Assembly (NCBI RefSeq): GCF_900403705.1
Contig: NZ_OUNR01000017.1
Location: 186,001 to 250,000, forward strand
From: Nitrospira lenta
GTDB lineage: Bacteria; Nitrospirota; Nitrospiria; Nitrospirales; Nitrospiraceae
Length of the DNA: 64,000 nt
Reading direction: 5' to 3'
Part shown: positions 28,736-37,254 of the stretch, piece after piece
How the letters are laid out: each line of letters starts with the position of its first letter
How positions within the stretch are numbered: the stretch's first letter is position 1
The notes under the pieces: generated by a model
What the model was told of the DNA's origin: nothing
Seen by the model: only the letters and a program-made list of their open reading frames with translations
Database searches by the model: none
Position numbers and translations under genes: made by a program

Positions 28736-29749
28736 TCAGGAATTTGTTACCCGATGGTAGCGGAAATCATCGGCATCGAGCGCCTTGAAGACCTCATCCG
28801 CCGTTATATTCAGGCAAGACTTTTCCGTGCAGGCCTGCACCGCATCCCAGTTCGCGCATGCGCAGCGTTCTCCCCTCACTACCGTCACCTGCACCCCGAG
28901 AGGAGCCCATCGCTGTTCATCAGTTGGCCCAAACATCGCCACCGTCGGCACACCCAGCAAGGCAGCCAGATGGGTCACGCCAGAATCGTGACCGATATAC
29001 CCCTGCGCCTGCGCCAAAATTGCGGCGAGTAGTGCGATCGACGCGGGGCGAAGAATTGGCACTTCTGAAATATCCTGCGCCTGAAGGGCCTCCCCTGCTT
29101 GATCATCAGCGGGCCCTAACACCACTACAGGCGTGAACTGCCGTGCCCGACAGCCCCGAAGAAGTGCGCCCCACGTATCCGCTCGCACACACTTGTGCCT
29201 GCTCCCACTTCCCGGGTGGCATGCGATCAACGGTGCCCCTTGTTCGATCCCAGCAGTATGGAGTGCGTCGATCCCCGCCCGCAGTACCTGGTCAGGAAGA
29301 TGGAGATGGATGCTGGGAAGCGCACCGACAGGAAATTCTCCCTGCAAAGTTTGGATGAATCGCTCGCTTTGGTGAGAACCTTCTGTTGAAGATGGTGATT
29401 GCAGAATCACACGTGGAATTCCAAGTTCCCCCAGTGTACGCCGGATCGACCCATCGTGATCACTCAGCCAGCCAACCGCAAGATCGCAGTGCCTCAAGAG
29501 ATCGTGCTGCATATCTGAAATTTGCGCTCTTCCGGAGAAAAGCGCGTTCAACTGACTCGACTCCATCGGCAAAGATTGATCGATCACCCCGCATAGGCCT
29601 AGTAGATCTCCTACGCCCGATCCGGCAAGCAAGATGATCCGGTGCTGCGGAAACGCGGTCCGCAGGGCAGTCAATGCACCAACCGACAGCAGAACATCAC
29701 CCAGCCCACCGGGGTGAATCACCAGAATTGTCCGCTGGGAAGCAGGCAT
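28736..29749 (-). CDS. Glycosyltransferase family 9 (heptosyltransferase-like)
   Basis: A 337-residue cytoplasmic GT-B enzyme. The N-terminal part has 'HPGGLGDVLLSVGALTALRTAFP', as in ADP-heptose:LPS heptosyltransferases. The C-terminal donor-binding half has 'IACHPGSGSRHKC' and 'GHDSGVTHLAALLGVPTVAMFGP'. It would add a heptose-type sugar to lipopolysaccharide core or another cell-surface glycan; the acceptor cannot be told. Its ATG overlaps the mobA stop (TAATG), so the genes are translationally coupled although functionally unrelated. Confidence 0.9.
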   Translation of the reverse strand: MPASQRTILVIHPGGLGDVLLSVGALTALRTAFPQHRIILLAGSGVGDLLGLCGVIDQSLPMESSQLNALFSGRAQISDMQHDLLRHCDLAVGWLSDHDGSIRRTLGELGIPRVILQSPSSTEGSHQSERFIQTLQGEFPVGALPSIHLHLPDQVLRAGIDALHTAGIEQGAPLIACHPGSGSRHKCVRADTWGALLRGCRARQFTPVVVLGPADDQAGEALQAQDISEVPILRPASIALLAAILAQAQGYIGHDSGVTHLAALLGVPTVAMFGPTDEQRWAPLGVQVTVVRGERCACANWDAVQACTEKSCLNITADEVFKALDADDFRYHRVTNS

Positions 29750-30360
29750 TATTGAGGCAACGAGCGGTTACGGAGCGCGGCTCTCGCCGCATCGAGATCG
29801 GCCGGCGTGTTCACATTCTGAAACGATTGGGCCCGTGGGTCCCGTTCACCCCACTCAGCGGGCAAGACGACGGTTGTGTGGAGCGATGGCTCCGAGGCGA
29901 TCTGCTGAATCTTCAGGGCATGCGTGATAGCCATGCGCTCAAGGACCGGCAATGCCCGTTTACTATAGAGCGCATGAAGAGGCTGCAGTCCGGCCGGCAG
30001 GCGGGCCATGACAATGTCAGCTGCTGGATCGCGGTCAACAAACCACTGGATCATGTCTGGATTCAGAAACGGCATATCACAGGCCACCACAAAGACGCGC
30101 GGCTCAGTGGCCCGTGCCAGACCTGTGTAGAGGCCACCCAGGCTCCCGCAATCTGCGATGAGATCTCTGTGAACGATGCAACCCGAGACGGTGAGGGGCG
30201 GACTATCCTGCGCAATAATCACCAGCACTTCAGAAAATAGCTGAGCCATAACCGAGGTGGTTCGCGCCAGTAACGTCTCCTCCCCGACCGTCAGAAAACG
30301 CTTATCCTCCCCCATCCTCCGACTCTTGCCACCGGCCAGCACGACTCCCGTTACATTCAT
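29749..30360 (-). CDS. mobA: Molybdenum cofactor guanylyltransferase
   Basis: A 203-residue protein with the GTP-binding N-terminus 'VTGVVLAGGKSRRMGEDKRFL' and 'VVACDMPFLNPDMIQWFVD' (metal-binding Asp). The 'LHALYSKRALPVLE' segment is typical of MobA. It attaches GMP to Mo-molybdopterin, producing the bis-MGD cofactor required by DMSO-reductase-family enzymes such as nitrite oxidoreductase. This links it to the NxrC and chaperone genes elsewhere in the window. Confidence 0.93.
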   Translation of the reverse strand: MNVTGVVLAGGKSRRMGEDKRFLTVGEETLLARTTSVMAQLFSEVLVIIAQDSPPLTVSGCIVHRDLIADCGSLGGLYTGLARATEPRVFVVACDMPFLNPDMIQWFVDRDPAADIVMARLPAGLQPLHALYSKRALPVLERMAITHALKIQQIASEPSLHTTVVLPAEWGERDPRAQSFQNVNTPADLDAARAALRNRSLPQ

Positions 30361-30391
30361 ACAGATCGACCGCTTCCTGGCGTAAAAACAC

Positions 30392-30419
30392 GAAGGGGGT
30401 GGGTTACCCCACCCCCTTC
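30392..30419 (-). terminator. Rho-independent terminator after the cytochrome c / heme b fusion gene
   Basis: GAAGGGGGTGGG (30392-30403) and CCCACCCCCTTC (30408-30419) form a perfect 12-base stem with a four-base loop. On the minus strand it is followed by GTGTTTTTA. It ends the 37031-30454 respiratory operon. Confidence 0.88.
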
Positions 30420-30453
30420 ATTCGCTGCTCAGCCACTCACGTACGGAGTGCTC

Positions 30454-32232
30454 TTAGAGCGTCTTGCCCTTCCGCTTGTTTGCGCGGCGCGTCAGAACCC
30501 ATGCTTCTAGCAGCACGATCCCGCCGGCAATAACGAACGGATAGATATACACTTCCTGGGGCGTCGGCGGCTGCATGAACGTGTAGTAGAAGGCCGACAC
30601 GGCCATCTTGCGTCCAGCATCACCGTTGTGACCATCCCAGGCAAAGAACACGGTCGGGATGTATTTCCCCATTTCGAACAGCGTGTCTTCGTCATAATCC
30701 TGGTCCTTCTTGTTTCCGACTGGACGCTGAATCATGACGTACCAACGACCGTTCTTCCATTCAGACTTGAGAACCTTCAGATTCTCTTCATAGTTATCGC
30801 GTTCTTCAAAATCCTTGTCCCAGCCGGTTCCCTTGAAGGCCCGGAGAGATCCGTCAGCTTCCCACTTCACAATATCGACAGGATATTGCTCATTGCTTCC
30901 AAATAGATACCGCGGCTTAATCGGGGCCGGGAGATCCTGCCACTTGACCGGCGTTTCGATCGCAACCGCGTCATTGTAGACCGTGTAATTATTTTGATGC
31001 GCCGCAATGGATCCTTCTTCACCGGTCTTCGGATCCTGTTCCTTCACATCAATGTTGACCTGAGTCGGAGCCCAGGGCAATTTCCCTTCGGCCATACTCT
31101 TGGTACGATCGTCCCACTCGATCAAATAGACAATCGACTTTTCGTTATACAGCGACCGAACCCAGAGATCATCGATCCGATTCACAAAGTTACGCGGCTT
31201 ATGCGTGATCTGACCACCCATGGCGATAAGGCGCTTCTGGGTTTTCTGCCAGGCTTCGTTCTCCATATCCGTTGGGATCTCACCTTCCACCGGATTTGAT
31301 GGAAGCACGAAGTTGACTTTCGGCTTATCCGTCTGTGGGTCAATTGAGAGCGGATTCCCTTCAGGATCTCTTTCGCACAATGAATTCACGAAGTTGGCAA
31401 TGTCCCACCGCTCGTCGATGCTGGTGTTATCAGCAAACGACGGCATCGGCGTACCATTGACTCCGGTCGAGAAGGTCCTGAAAATGTTTTTCACATTGTA
31501 CGGATCCTGACGGCTTCCGCGGAAATTCCAGCACTTGTGCCAATTGGCAGGCTGGATCGAGAAACCCCAGTCATCCTTCAGATTGAAGGCGTTACCATCG
31601 CCACGGCCTTCCATGCCGTGACATTCTACGCACTTCTTTTCAACGATCAGCTCGGATCCTCTCTTCTTGCTTTCTTCTGTCGCTTCTTTAGGCTTTAAAT
31701 CGGCGAGCTGGAGAATCGTCTGAGCTTCTGATTGCTTGTCGGTGAACTTCCGATCCTTCACCAATTGAGTAGTGACGAACGCCAACACCTGCAACCGCTG
31801 CTCTTCCGTCAGGATGCCTTCCCAGGAAGGCATTGCAGAACCAGGCAGCCCATGGGTCACCGTCTCAAAAAGATCGTTCTGACCGGGAGTCGGCTTTTTG
31901 GCATCGAACAACGGCAACTCGCCGCTCGCGGTATGCCGGATCTTAAATGTCCCCTGGTTGAAATTGCGCGGACGCGGCCAAAGCCGGTCGGCCCCAGGCC
32001 CGTCGCCGGCTCCATCCACTCCATGGCACCACACACACTTGGTAAAGTAGACGCGCTTCCCGGCTTCGATCATGTCTGCAGCTGGTTCAGGCGCCAACTC
32101 ACCCTTCTTAAATCCCTGCGGAACTTCCTCAGCAGTTGCCGAGAGGACCAGCGGACCGGCAGAGAACAGCGCCAGTCCAAAGGCCGAGGCAAGGACGATC
32201 CCTGCTTTTTTGCCCATCGACGTATTCATCAT
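30454..32232 (-). CDS. Membrane-anchored fusion: two cytochrome c domains plus NxrC-like heme b domain
   Basis: About 592 residues from ATG 32232 (AGGA seven bases upstream; ATG 32244 is four codons longer). Order: signal peptide ('GIVLASAFGLALFSAGPLVL'); cytochrome c domain 1 with CVWCH (66-70) and Met in 'GSAMPSWEGIL'; cytochrome c domain 2 with CVECH (~200-204) and 'GTPMPSF'. A gamma-subunit heme b domain follows (~310-555, 'VYLIEWDDRTKSM', 'VYNDAVAIETPVKWQD', 'IPTVFFAWDGHNGDAGRK'), then a C-terminal helix ('IYPFVIAGGIVLLEAWVL') and basic tail. The fusion would provide two heme c and one heme b in one periplasmic chain, suited to pass electrons from the periplasm to the neighbouring bd-like oxidase (inference). 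Confidence 0.88.
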   Translation of the reverse strand: MMNTSMGKKAGIVLASAFGLALFSAGPLVLSATAEEVPQGFKKGELAPEPAADMIEAGKRVYFTKCVWCHGVDGAGDGPGADRLWPRPRNFNQGTFKIRHTASGELPLFDAKKPTPGQNDLFETVTHGLPGSAMPSWEGILTEEQRLQVLAFVTTQLVKDRKFTDKQSEAQTILQLADLKPKEATEESKKRGSELIVEKKCVECHGMEGRGDGNAFNLKDDWGFSIQPANWHKCWNFRGSRQDPYNVKNIFRTFSTGVNGTPMPSFADNTSIDERWDIANFVNSLCERDPEGNPLSIDPQTDKPKVNFVLPSNPVEGEIPTDMENEAWQKTQKRLIAMGGQITHKPRNFVNRIDDLWVRSLYNEKSIVYLIEWDDRTKSMAEGKLPWAPTQVNIDVKEQDPKTGEEGSIAAHQNNYTVYNDAVAIETPVKWQDLPAPIKPRYLFGSNEQYPVDIVKWEADGSLRAFKGTGWDKDFEERDNYEENLKVLKSEWKNGRWYVMIQRPVGNKKDQDYDEDTLFEMGKYIPTVFFAWDGHNGDAGRKMAVSAFYYTFMQPPTPQEVYIYPFVIAGGIVLLEAWVLTRRANKRKGKTL

Positions 32233-32281
32233 TTTTTTCCTCATGTCGTAATCCAGGGTTATCCGTTATGCCAGGGACGAC

Positions 32282-33319
32282 TTAGTCCCAGGTCCGTGGG
32301 TAGTAACCCGTGTGCCAGTATTCAAACAAAATGACCTTCCAGATTTCATCGACGGTCAAATGCTGCTCCCATGGCGGCATAACTGAGGCCCAGGGGAATC
32401 CTTCGTTCGGCAATCCGATACCACCCTTGGCAACGCGCCAGAAAATGAACGTCTCCTGAAGCTGAGCGATTGTGCCTGGATCCGTGAAGTTGGCAGGAAT
32501 CGGATTAAACGCAAATGCATGGAGGCCACGACCATTCAAGTTGTCGCCGTGGCAGAAGTGGCAGTTCTGGAAAAATATTTCTCCGCCTTCCTTCACGTAC
32601 TTCAGATAGCCCTGGTTTTTTTCATCCCACGGATTGGCATTAGGCGCCATCAAACGCCCCATGCCCTGTTCGACGATCAGCTTATTGCTATATTCCTGGT
32701 CAAACTTCCCTTCAGGGTTGACACGGTAAGGATTCTGGGAGGTCTGGAGGGTATAGGTCTTGCCATGAACTTTCGTGCTGGCCGGAGGAGCCGGATGCAC
32801 CGTGCGCAACTCAACCGGCTCTTCAGATTTTGGCTTCATCGCATTGAAGGAGGTGAAACCAACAAGGACTGGAATCAGAACGAGATACGCGTAGCGGAGC
32901 ATCTTGTTCGCTCCACTCTGGGCATCGAGGACGTTCATGATCGGCTGCTTAAACTTCTTCCAGTCGTCCTCGTTTGCGGACACCCACATGAACACCGCAA
33001 CGAGCGACACCGTCCCATACATGGCCCGAACGCTGAACGGAATGGGCGGATAGACGCGGAACTTCAAATAGAGCAGCACAAACGCCCAAAATCCGATTCC
33101 CTGCCAAAATCTAGGAAGCGCCATGCCCATTGAGCTAAACATATAGCTCAATCCGGCAAAGCCGACAACGAAGCAGGCGACCTCAAGCAACATTTGGATA
33201 GGCATGTAGCCTTCGACTAAGCGGACGGTATTCGACGGGACGACGTCGAGGATCATCCCGACTAGCAGGAGGAGCGCAATAGCCCCTACCAGCGCGCCGA
33301 CTGACATCAATGCTTTCAT
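32282..33319 (-). CDS. Membrane-bound monoheme cytochrome c
   Basis: A 345-residue protein with about five N-terminal helices ('LVGAIALLLLVGMILDVV', 'LLEVACFVVGFAGLSYMF', 'YLVLIPVLVGFTSFNAM'). A C-terminal cytochrome c domain has one CHFCH at ~252-256 and a candidate Met ligand in 'SVMPPWEQHL'. GGGAGT precedes the ATG. It lies between the diheme cytochrome and the fusion gene, all on one strand with gaps of about 40-50 bases. It would be a heme subunit of the bd-like oxidase complex or its electron donor. Confidence 0.88.
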   Translation of the reverse strand: MKALMSVGALVGAIALLLLVGMILDVVPSNTVRLVEGYMPIQMLLEVACFVVGFAGLSYMFSSMGMALPRFWQGIGFWAFVLLYLKFRVYPPIPFSVRAMYGTVSLVAVFMWVSANEDDWKKFKQPIMNVLDAQSGANKMLRYAYLVLIPVLVGFTSFNAMKPKSEEPVELRTVHPAPPASTKVHGKTYTLQTSQNPYRVNPEGKFDQEYSNKLIVEQGMGRLMAPNANPWDEKNQGYLKYVKEGGEIFFQNCHFCHGDNLNGRGLHAFAFNPIPANFTDPGTIAQLQETFIFWRVAKGGIGLPNEGFPWASVMPPWEQHLTVDEIWKVILFEYWHTGYYPRTWD

Positions 33320-33358
33320 GAGTTCACTCCCTTTGGTCTAAAAAGATTCACAGCTCAG

Positions 33359-34669
33359 TTACGAAATCTTTGGAGGCTCTTTCCCCTCGTAGACTTGCGA
33401 GAGATAATCCACAATCTTCTTGAGCGCTCCCGCACTGAGTTTCTGACCAAACACCTTTGGCATCGTATTATCCGGGAATGGCTTCACCACATAGGCACTT
33501 GGTGACACAATCGACTCCATGATGTAGTCAGATGTCGATTTCGCTGTTCCCTTATAATCCTTATCCTTGATGCGACTAGGCGCGTTCGTTCCCTCAACCA
33601 GCTTGGGGCCGATGGTGCCGTTCGCACCCGGAATTCCGGGGATCGTATGGCAAGAGACGCACTGCGCCTTTGCAAGAATTTGATCAACTGGCTCTGTCCC
33701 GTCCGCCATCAACGCACTCGGAGGACCAGACTTCTCTTCTTGCTTTTTAGGCCGATCCGCTTCTGGGATAAACTTCTCATAGGCCTTTGAGATTTCTTCA
33801 AAAGATGGAGCATCTCGCCCTTCACGGACAAACAACCAGGTATCGACCGCAACGAGCTCATCAATGCTGAGCGATATCGGTGGCTTGTGAATCGACGGCA
33901 TCGGACTTTCTTTGTCGTTGGTTCCCTTTACACCGAAACCAGCCACTACATAGCAATTCGGACAGGCGTGCGATTCGGCAATGTACTCAATCGCATTTTC
34001 AGCCGTTCCCGAACCAGGGAACGCTTCCTTCTGGGCATAGTCACGACCAGCAGGCTTACCCTTGCTATACTTCGGATCATCGAGTCGCTCTTTACCAGCA
34101 CGCTCCGGCAAACCGTTCAAATTAGGCGCACGTTCACCCAACATGCCAGCATGGAATGCATGGCAAAGGGGACACTGACCCTTTCCAATGGCACCCTGCT
34201 CCTTATTTTTCCCAACGCCGCCGAAGATAATTTTCTCACCCTCATCGGCCAGCTGCTGAGCGGTCATACCACTATACTCAAGCTTTTCTTCCTTCGGAGG
34301 GAATCCACCTTCGACCTGCGGCAGCCAGTTTCCGTAACCCGAAAGAAACGCCGCCACAAAAAACATGAGGCCGCCGATTTTCAGCAAGGCCCCAAAGTTC
34401 GGGAAATAAACAGCCACCATGAACGCGGCGGCGGTAATCATGACGAGCGACACCGGCATCAGCCGGTTCTCGCCGTAGAAACTGGTCGTGTAGTTCACAA
34501 TCGCAATGAACAAAAGAAGCGTCGCTGCCATCCCAACAATCGTCTTGAGCGTGGCCCGCTTCTTCGCAACGGGATCACTGATGGAGAATTGAAAATACAC
34601 TAACAGGCCGGCCAGCAACGCTAGTGCCGGCCACCCCATCTCTAGCGCTTGATTAATCAAATCGCCCAC
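33359..34669 (-). CDS. Membrane-bound cytochrome c with two intact heme sites and one degenerate domain
   Basis: A 436-residue protein starting at GTG 34669 with AGGAGG eight bases upstream. Four helices lead ('WPALALLAGLLVYFQF', 'IVGMAATLLLFIAIV'). Three cytochrome-c-like domains follow: CPLCH (~168); then CPNCY (~237), where the heme-ligand His is replaced by Tyr although the later 'SPMPSIHKPP' Met region remains; then CVSCH (~338) with 'NTMPKVFG'. It follows the bd-like core by 78 bases. It is probably an electron-transfer subunit; loss of the middle heme is the oddity. Confidence 0.87.
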   Translation of the reverse strand: MGDLINQALEMGWPALALLAGLLVYFQFSISDPVAKKRATLKTIVGMAATLLLFIAIVNYTTSFYGENRLMPVSLVMITAAAFMVAVYFPNFGALLKIGGLMFFVAAFLSGYGNWLPQVEGGFPPKEEKLEYSGMTAQQLADEGEKIIFGGVGKNKEQGAIGKGQCPLCHAFHAGMLGERAPNLNGLPERAGKERLDDPKYSKGKPAGRDYAQKEAFPGSGTAENAIEYIAESHACPNCYVVAGFGVKGTNDKESPMPSIHKPPISLSIDELVAVDTWLFVREGRDAPSFEEISKAYEKFIPEADRPKKQEEKSGPPSALMADGTEPVDQILAKAQCVSCHTIPGIPGANGTIGPKLVEGTNAPSRIKDKDYKGTAKSTSDYIMESIVSPSAYVVKPFPDNTMPKVFGQKLSAGALKKIVDYLSQVYEGKEPPKIS

Positions 34670-34747
34670 GGTTTTAACCTCCTGCGGCTACACCGGGGGA
34701 AGGCACTTGCACAGCCTTCCCCCTGAGCCAGTTGCTCAATAAGATGG

Positions 34748-36658
34748 TTAGTGGCTGCCAGCCGGTTGTGGCGCACTTCCAGGAACTCCGGCTTTTTCTC
34801 CAGCTGGAGCCTTCTTTGCCGCTAGGCTGCCAAGCCAAAACACAAAGAGAATGCTGATCCAGAAGAACAAGACGTTAAAGGAAATCATATTGGCGGCAAA
34901 CCCGACCGTGTGCGTATAGGCCCAGGGTGAGTTGTCTCGCATGATTTCATTCACGTGCCAGAAGAGGCGGACCGATGAGCGAATGTACCCCATCAATCCC
35001 ATCATCCAGGTAAAGGCGGTCGCCAACATGATCAGAGCATACTGCGAGCGGGCAGAAATCTTGCCCCACTCGATGGGCCCCATCTGCTTGGCACCCTTCA
35101 TCATGACGCTGTTTAAGGCAAACATGAAGAAGAGACAGGAGAGCGTGGTTGCCACCTGCGGAACGGATAATCCGACACGGACGTTAGCCGGGATATAGTA
35201 TCCGTAAATGGCCAATCCGATGATATTGACGTAGGCAAAGAAAAAGAAACATCCCATAAAGATGTTTCCAAACTTCGACCAAGAGACGGTCGAAACTTTA
35301 TTGCCTCGCATATACCACACGAAACTCAACACCGTGGTGGTAATGATGACGTTGATGCCGCCGTTCTTCGCGGACATAACGCCGTAGTTACCTAGCACCG
35401 GATGCTGCTGTCCGCCCATGGCCTTCAACTCCGCAGGAGTCATGACCATCGTATGCGGGGTAATAAAGACCAAGTAACCGCACGCGAGAATGAACACCAG
35501 ATACTTAATGTAGCGTTGATACTTTTCCGCTCCGCGCATCCGGCCCATCGCCTGCCACAAGTAGTAGTTTGTGCTCAGGAACAAGATGCCGATCATGGTC
35601 GCCTGAATAATGAAGAGCCAGGCCAGCAATCCACCCATGAGGGTAATGCCCATCTGCTGACGATACGCATAAACCTCACGCATGAGCCAGTAGCCCGCAA
35701 AGGGCAACGGGATCAAAAACGCAACGCCCAACGCCATCGCGATGTAACCCATCCAATCATAGTGGGCGCGATCTTCATCGGTCTTTGAAGCCAGGAACTT
35801 ATACGCCGCATAAGCCGCGACCACACCGCCACCGAAGGCCATGTTGCCAAGGATTCGATGGAGATTGAGCGGATTCCACAAGGCCGTATGGATAACGTGC
35901 CAGATGTTTCCGAGGAACCGCCCCTGCTCATCCACACCGGCTGGCGACATCATGAATCCGATCCACGAATTCGCCAGGAACATGAGCAAGGTCCCGATGA
36001 TATTCAAGATTACCGACATGCTCAGATGGATCCACTTCAGGAATCCCTCTCGCATCTTGTCCCAGCCATAGTAGTAGATATAGAGAGTGCCGCTCTCCGC
36101 CACGAACATCAACGCATAGATGTGCATGACCGGACGGAAAATGCTGGACAGATAACCGAAAAACGCAGGATAGAGAGTGAGGAAGGTGAAGATCAGAATA
36201 CCGCCGAGCACAGCCGTCAGGGAGTACGCCGTAAGACTGATCTTAATGAAGTCATAGGCGAGCTGATCATACCGCTTCGCCAACGCCTTATCCTTCGTCA
36301 CGACCCCCATGAATTCGACGACCATACAGAAAATCGGTACGGCAAGCACGAAGCTGCCGTAGTAGAGATGCTGCTGATTCGCGAACCAGAGAAGCACGCG
36401 GCTCTCGAAGTTGTACCGCGGATAGTCCCTTGGACCATCGACGGTCTTCGGAGCGGGCGCGCCAGCCACAATACCCTCCGTCTTATAATAGACGTCGCGC
36501 CCCTTCTCAACCTTCGCATCATCCTTCTTTTCTGCGTCAGCCGCATCCGCACCGATTGCCAGTGACGGAAGCGACACCACCACAGGAAACAGAAGGAGGC
36601 CAACCATTGCGCAGAGCGCCATGATTGAGAACACTTTCTTCCGGGTTACAAGACCCAT
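34748..36658 (-). CDS. Cytochrome bd-like oxidase core subunit (CydA-related), first copy
   Basis: About 636 residues from ATG 36658, preceded by AAGGAGG (the frame extends to 36697 without support). A cleavable-looking N-terminal helix and an extra ~50-residue periplasmic region precede a CydA-like bundle of ~14 helices. Conserved-looking residues include His in 'ANQQHLYYGSF', Glu in 'FVAESGTLYIYYYGW', His in 'LKWIHLSMSV' and the cluster 'IWHVIHTALWNPLNLHRIL'. The canonical CydA 'GRQPW' loop is absent. Divergent bd-like proteins of this kind have been proposed as the terminal oxidase of Nitrospira, which lacks conventional heme-copper oxidases in several species (established knowledge). Cytochrome c subunits downstream imply a cytochrome c rather than quinol donor (inference). 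Confidence 0.88.
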   Translation of the reverse strand: MGLVTRKKVFSIMALCAMVGLLLFPVVVSLPSLAIGADAADAEKKDDAKVEKGRDVYYKTEGIVAGAPAPKTVDGPRDYPRYNFESRVLLWFANQQHLYYGSFVLAVPIFCMVVEFMGVVTKDKALAKRYDQLAYDFIKISLTAYSLTAVLGGILIFTFLTLYPAFFGYLSSIFRPVMHIYALMFVAESGTLYIYYYGWDKMREGFLKWIHLSMSVILNIIGTLLMFLANSWIGFMMSPAGVDEQGRFLGNIWHVIHTALWNPLNLHRILGNMAFGGGVVAAYAAYKFLASKTDEDRAHYDWMGYIAMALGVAFLIPLPFAGYWLMREVYAYRQQMGITLMGGLLAWLFIIQATMIGILFLSTNYYLWQAMGRMRGAEKYQRYIKYLVFILACGYLVFITPHTMVMTPAELKAMGGQQHPVLGNYGVMSAKNGGINVIITTTVLSFVWYMRGNKVSTVSWSKFGNIFMGCFFFFAYVNIIGLAIYGYYIPANVRVGLSVPQVATTLSCLFFMFALNSVMMKGAKQMGPIEWGKISARSQYALIMLATAFTWMMGLMGYIRSSVRLFWHVNEIMRDNSPWAYTHTVGFAANMISFNVLFFWISILFVFWLGSLAAKKAPAGEKAGVPGSAPQPAGSH

Positions 36659-36724
36659 GGGATACCTCCTTAATGCATTACGAAAAAAATTCATCACAAG
36701 CCCTCAAATCCGACGCAGGCCAGC

Positions 36725-36847
36725 CTACTTGCGGAACATGTACCAGAAGTCCAGGCCCTGCATATCCATCAAGAAATGGTCGACCATCAAGAAAAACCCC
36801 ACGCAGACCACCACAGAGATAAACCCGTACAAAATATTCTGCCCCAT
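36725..36847 (-). CDS. Single-helix membrane mini-protein (40 aa) beside the oxidase
   Basis: The ATG at 36847 has GAGGAGGAG five bases upstream, one of the best ribosome-binding sites in the window. The product reads 'MGQNILYGFISVVVCVGFFL' then 'MVDHFLMDMQGLDFWYMFRK': one membrane helix with a short polar, aromatic tail. Size, position and topology recall small accessory subunits such as CydX/CbdX of bd oxidases or CcoQ of cbb3 oxidases, but no sequence similarity was verified. It is directly upstream of the bd-like core (67 bases) on the same strand. Confidence 0.8.
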   Translation of the reverse strand: MGQNILYGFISVVVCVGFFLMVDHFLMDMQGLDFWYMFRK

Positions 36848-36908
36848 TATCTCCTCCTCATCAGATCGACCATAGATTCAAAACATTCCTGCGCACAGCG
36901 GCCCTACC

Positions 36909-37031
36909 CTAGCAGGGGCACTGAATACCGGCGAACCAATAGAAGAACCACAAACCCACCGCACAAGTGATGTAGAAAATCATCTTGCCGACCTTAACCA
37001 TCACATCGCTGTCTGCTGTTGCCGTCGCCAT
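36909..37031 (-). CDS. Single-helix membrane mini-protein (40 aa), first gene of the oxidase operon
   Basis: The ATG at 37031 follows GGGGAGG at four bases. The product 'MATATADSDVMVKVGKMIFY' continues into a helix 'ITCAVGLWFFYWFAGIQCPC'. A single membrane span ends in a C-terminal Cys-Pro-Cys that could bind metal or form a disulfide. It is followed 61 bases on by the second mini-protein and then the bd-like core. It probably is a small structural or assembly subunit of the oxidase (inference from position). Confidence 0.8.
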   Translation of the reverse strand: MATATADSDVMVKVGKMIFYITCAVGLWFFYWFAGIQCPC

Positions 37032-37080
37032 CTTGCCTCCCCTTCCATGCTCGAAATAGTGAGTGAAGTCCGCGTATTTC

Positions 37081-37109
37081 TTGACACCAAAAAACCTGTG
37101 TGTTATTCA
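37081..37109 (+). promoter_or_regulatory. Sigma-70 promoter for the 34-aa membrane protein
   Basis: TTGACA (37081-37086), a 17-base spacer and TATTCA (37104-37109) lie 40 bases before the ATG at 37150. It is a close match to consensus in an AT-richer stretch, divergent from the oxidase operon. Confidence 0.7.
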
Positions 37110-37149
37110 AAATTCCTTAGCTGGCGGCCATAACAACACAAGGAAACCC

Positions 37150-37254
37150 ATGACAAAAAACTCAAAAATTTTCGACATTATAGTTTTGGCCGGTATGGTT
37201 GTCAATATCATTTTGGCCGTGTTTCTGATTCTCTACTACTTTGATTTTCTGTAG
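37150..37254 (+). CDS. Single-helix membrane mini-protein (34 aa), divergent from the oxidase operon
   Basis: The ATG at 37150 is preceded by AGGAAA at three bases and by a near-consensus promoter. The product is 'MTKNSKIFDIIVLAGMVVNI' continuing 'ILAVFLILYYFDFL': a short cationic N-terminus and one long helix. Base composition is more AT-rich than its neighbours. Its last 47 bases overlap the 3' end of the convergent FGE-fold gene. No homologue was recognised. It may be a small oxidase-associated or stress-type membrane peptide. Confidence 0.65.
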   Translation: MTKNSKIFDIIVLAGMVVNIILAVFLILYYFDFL

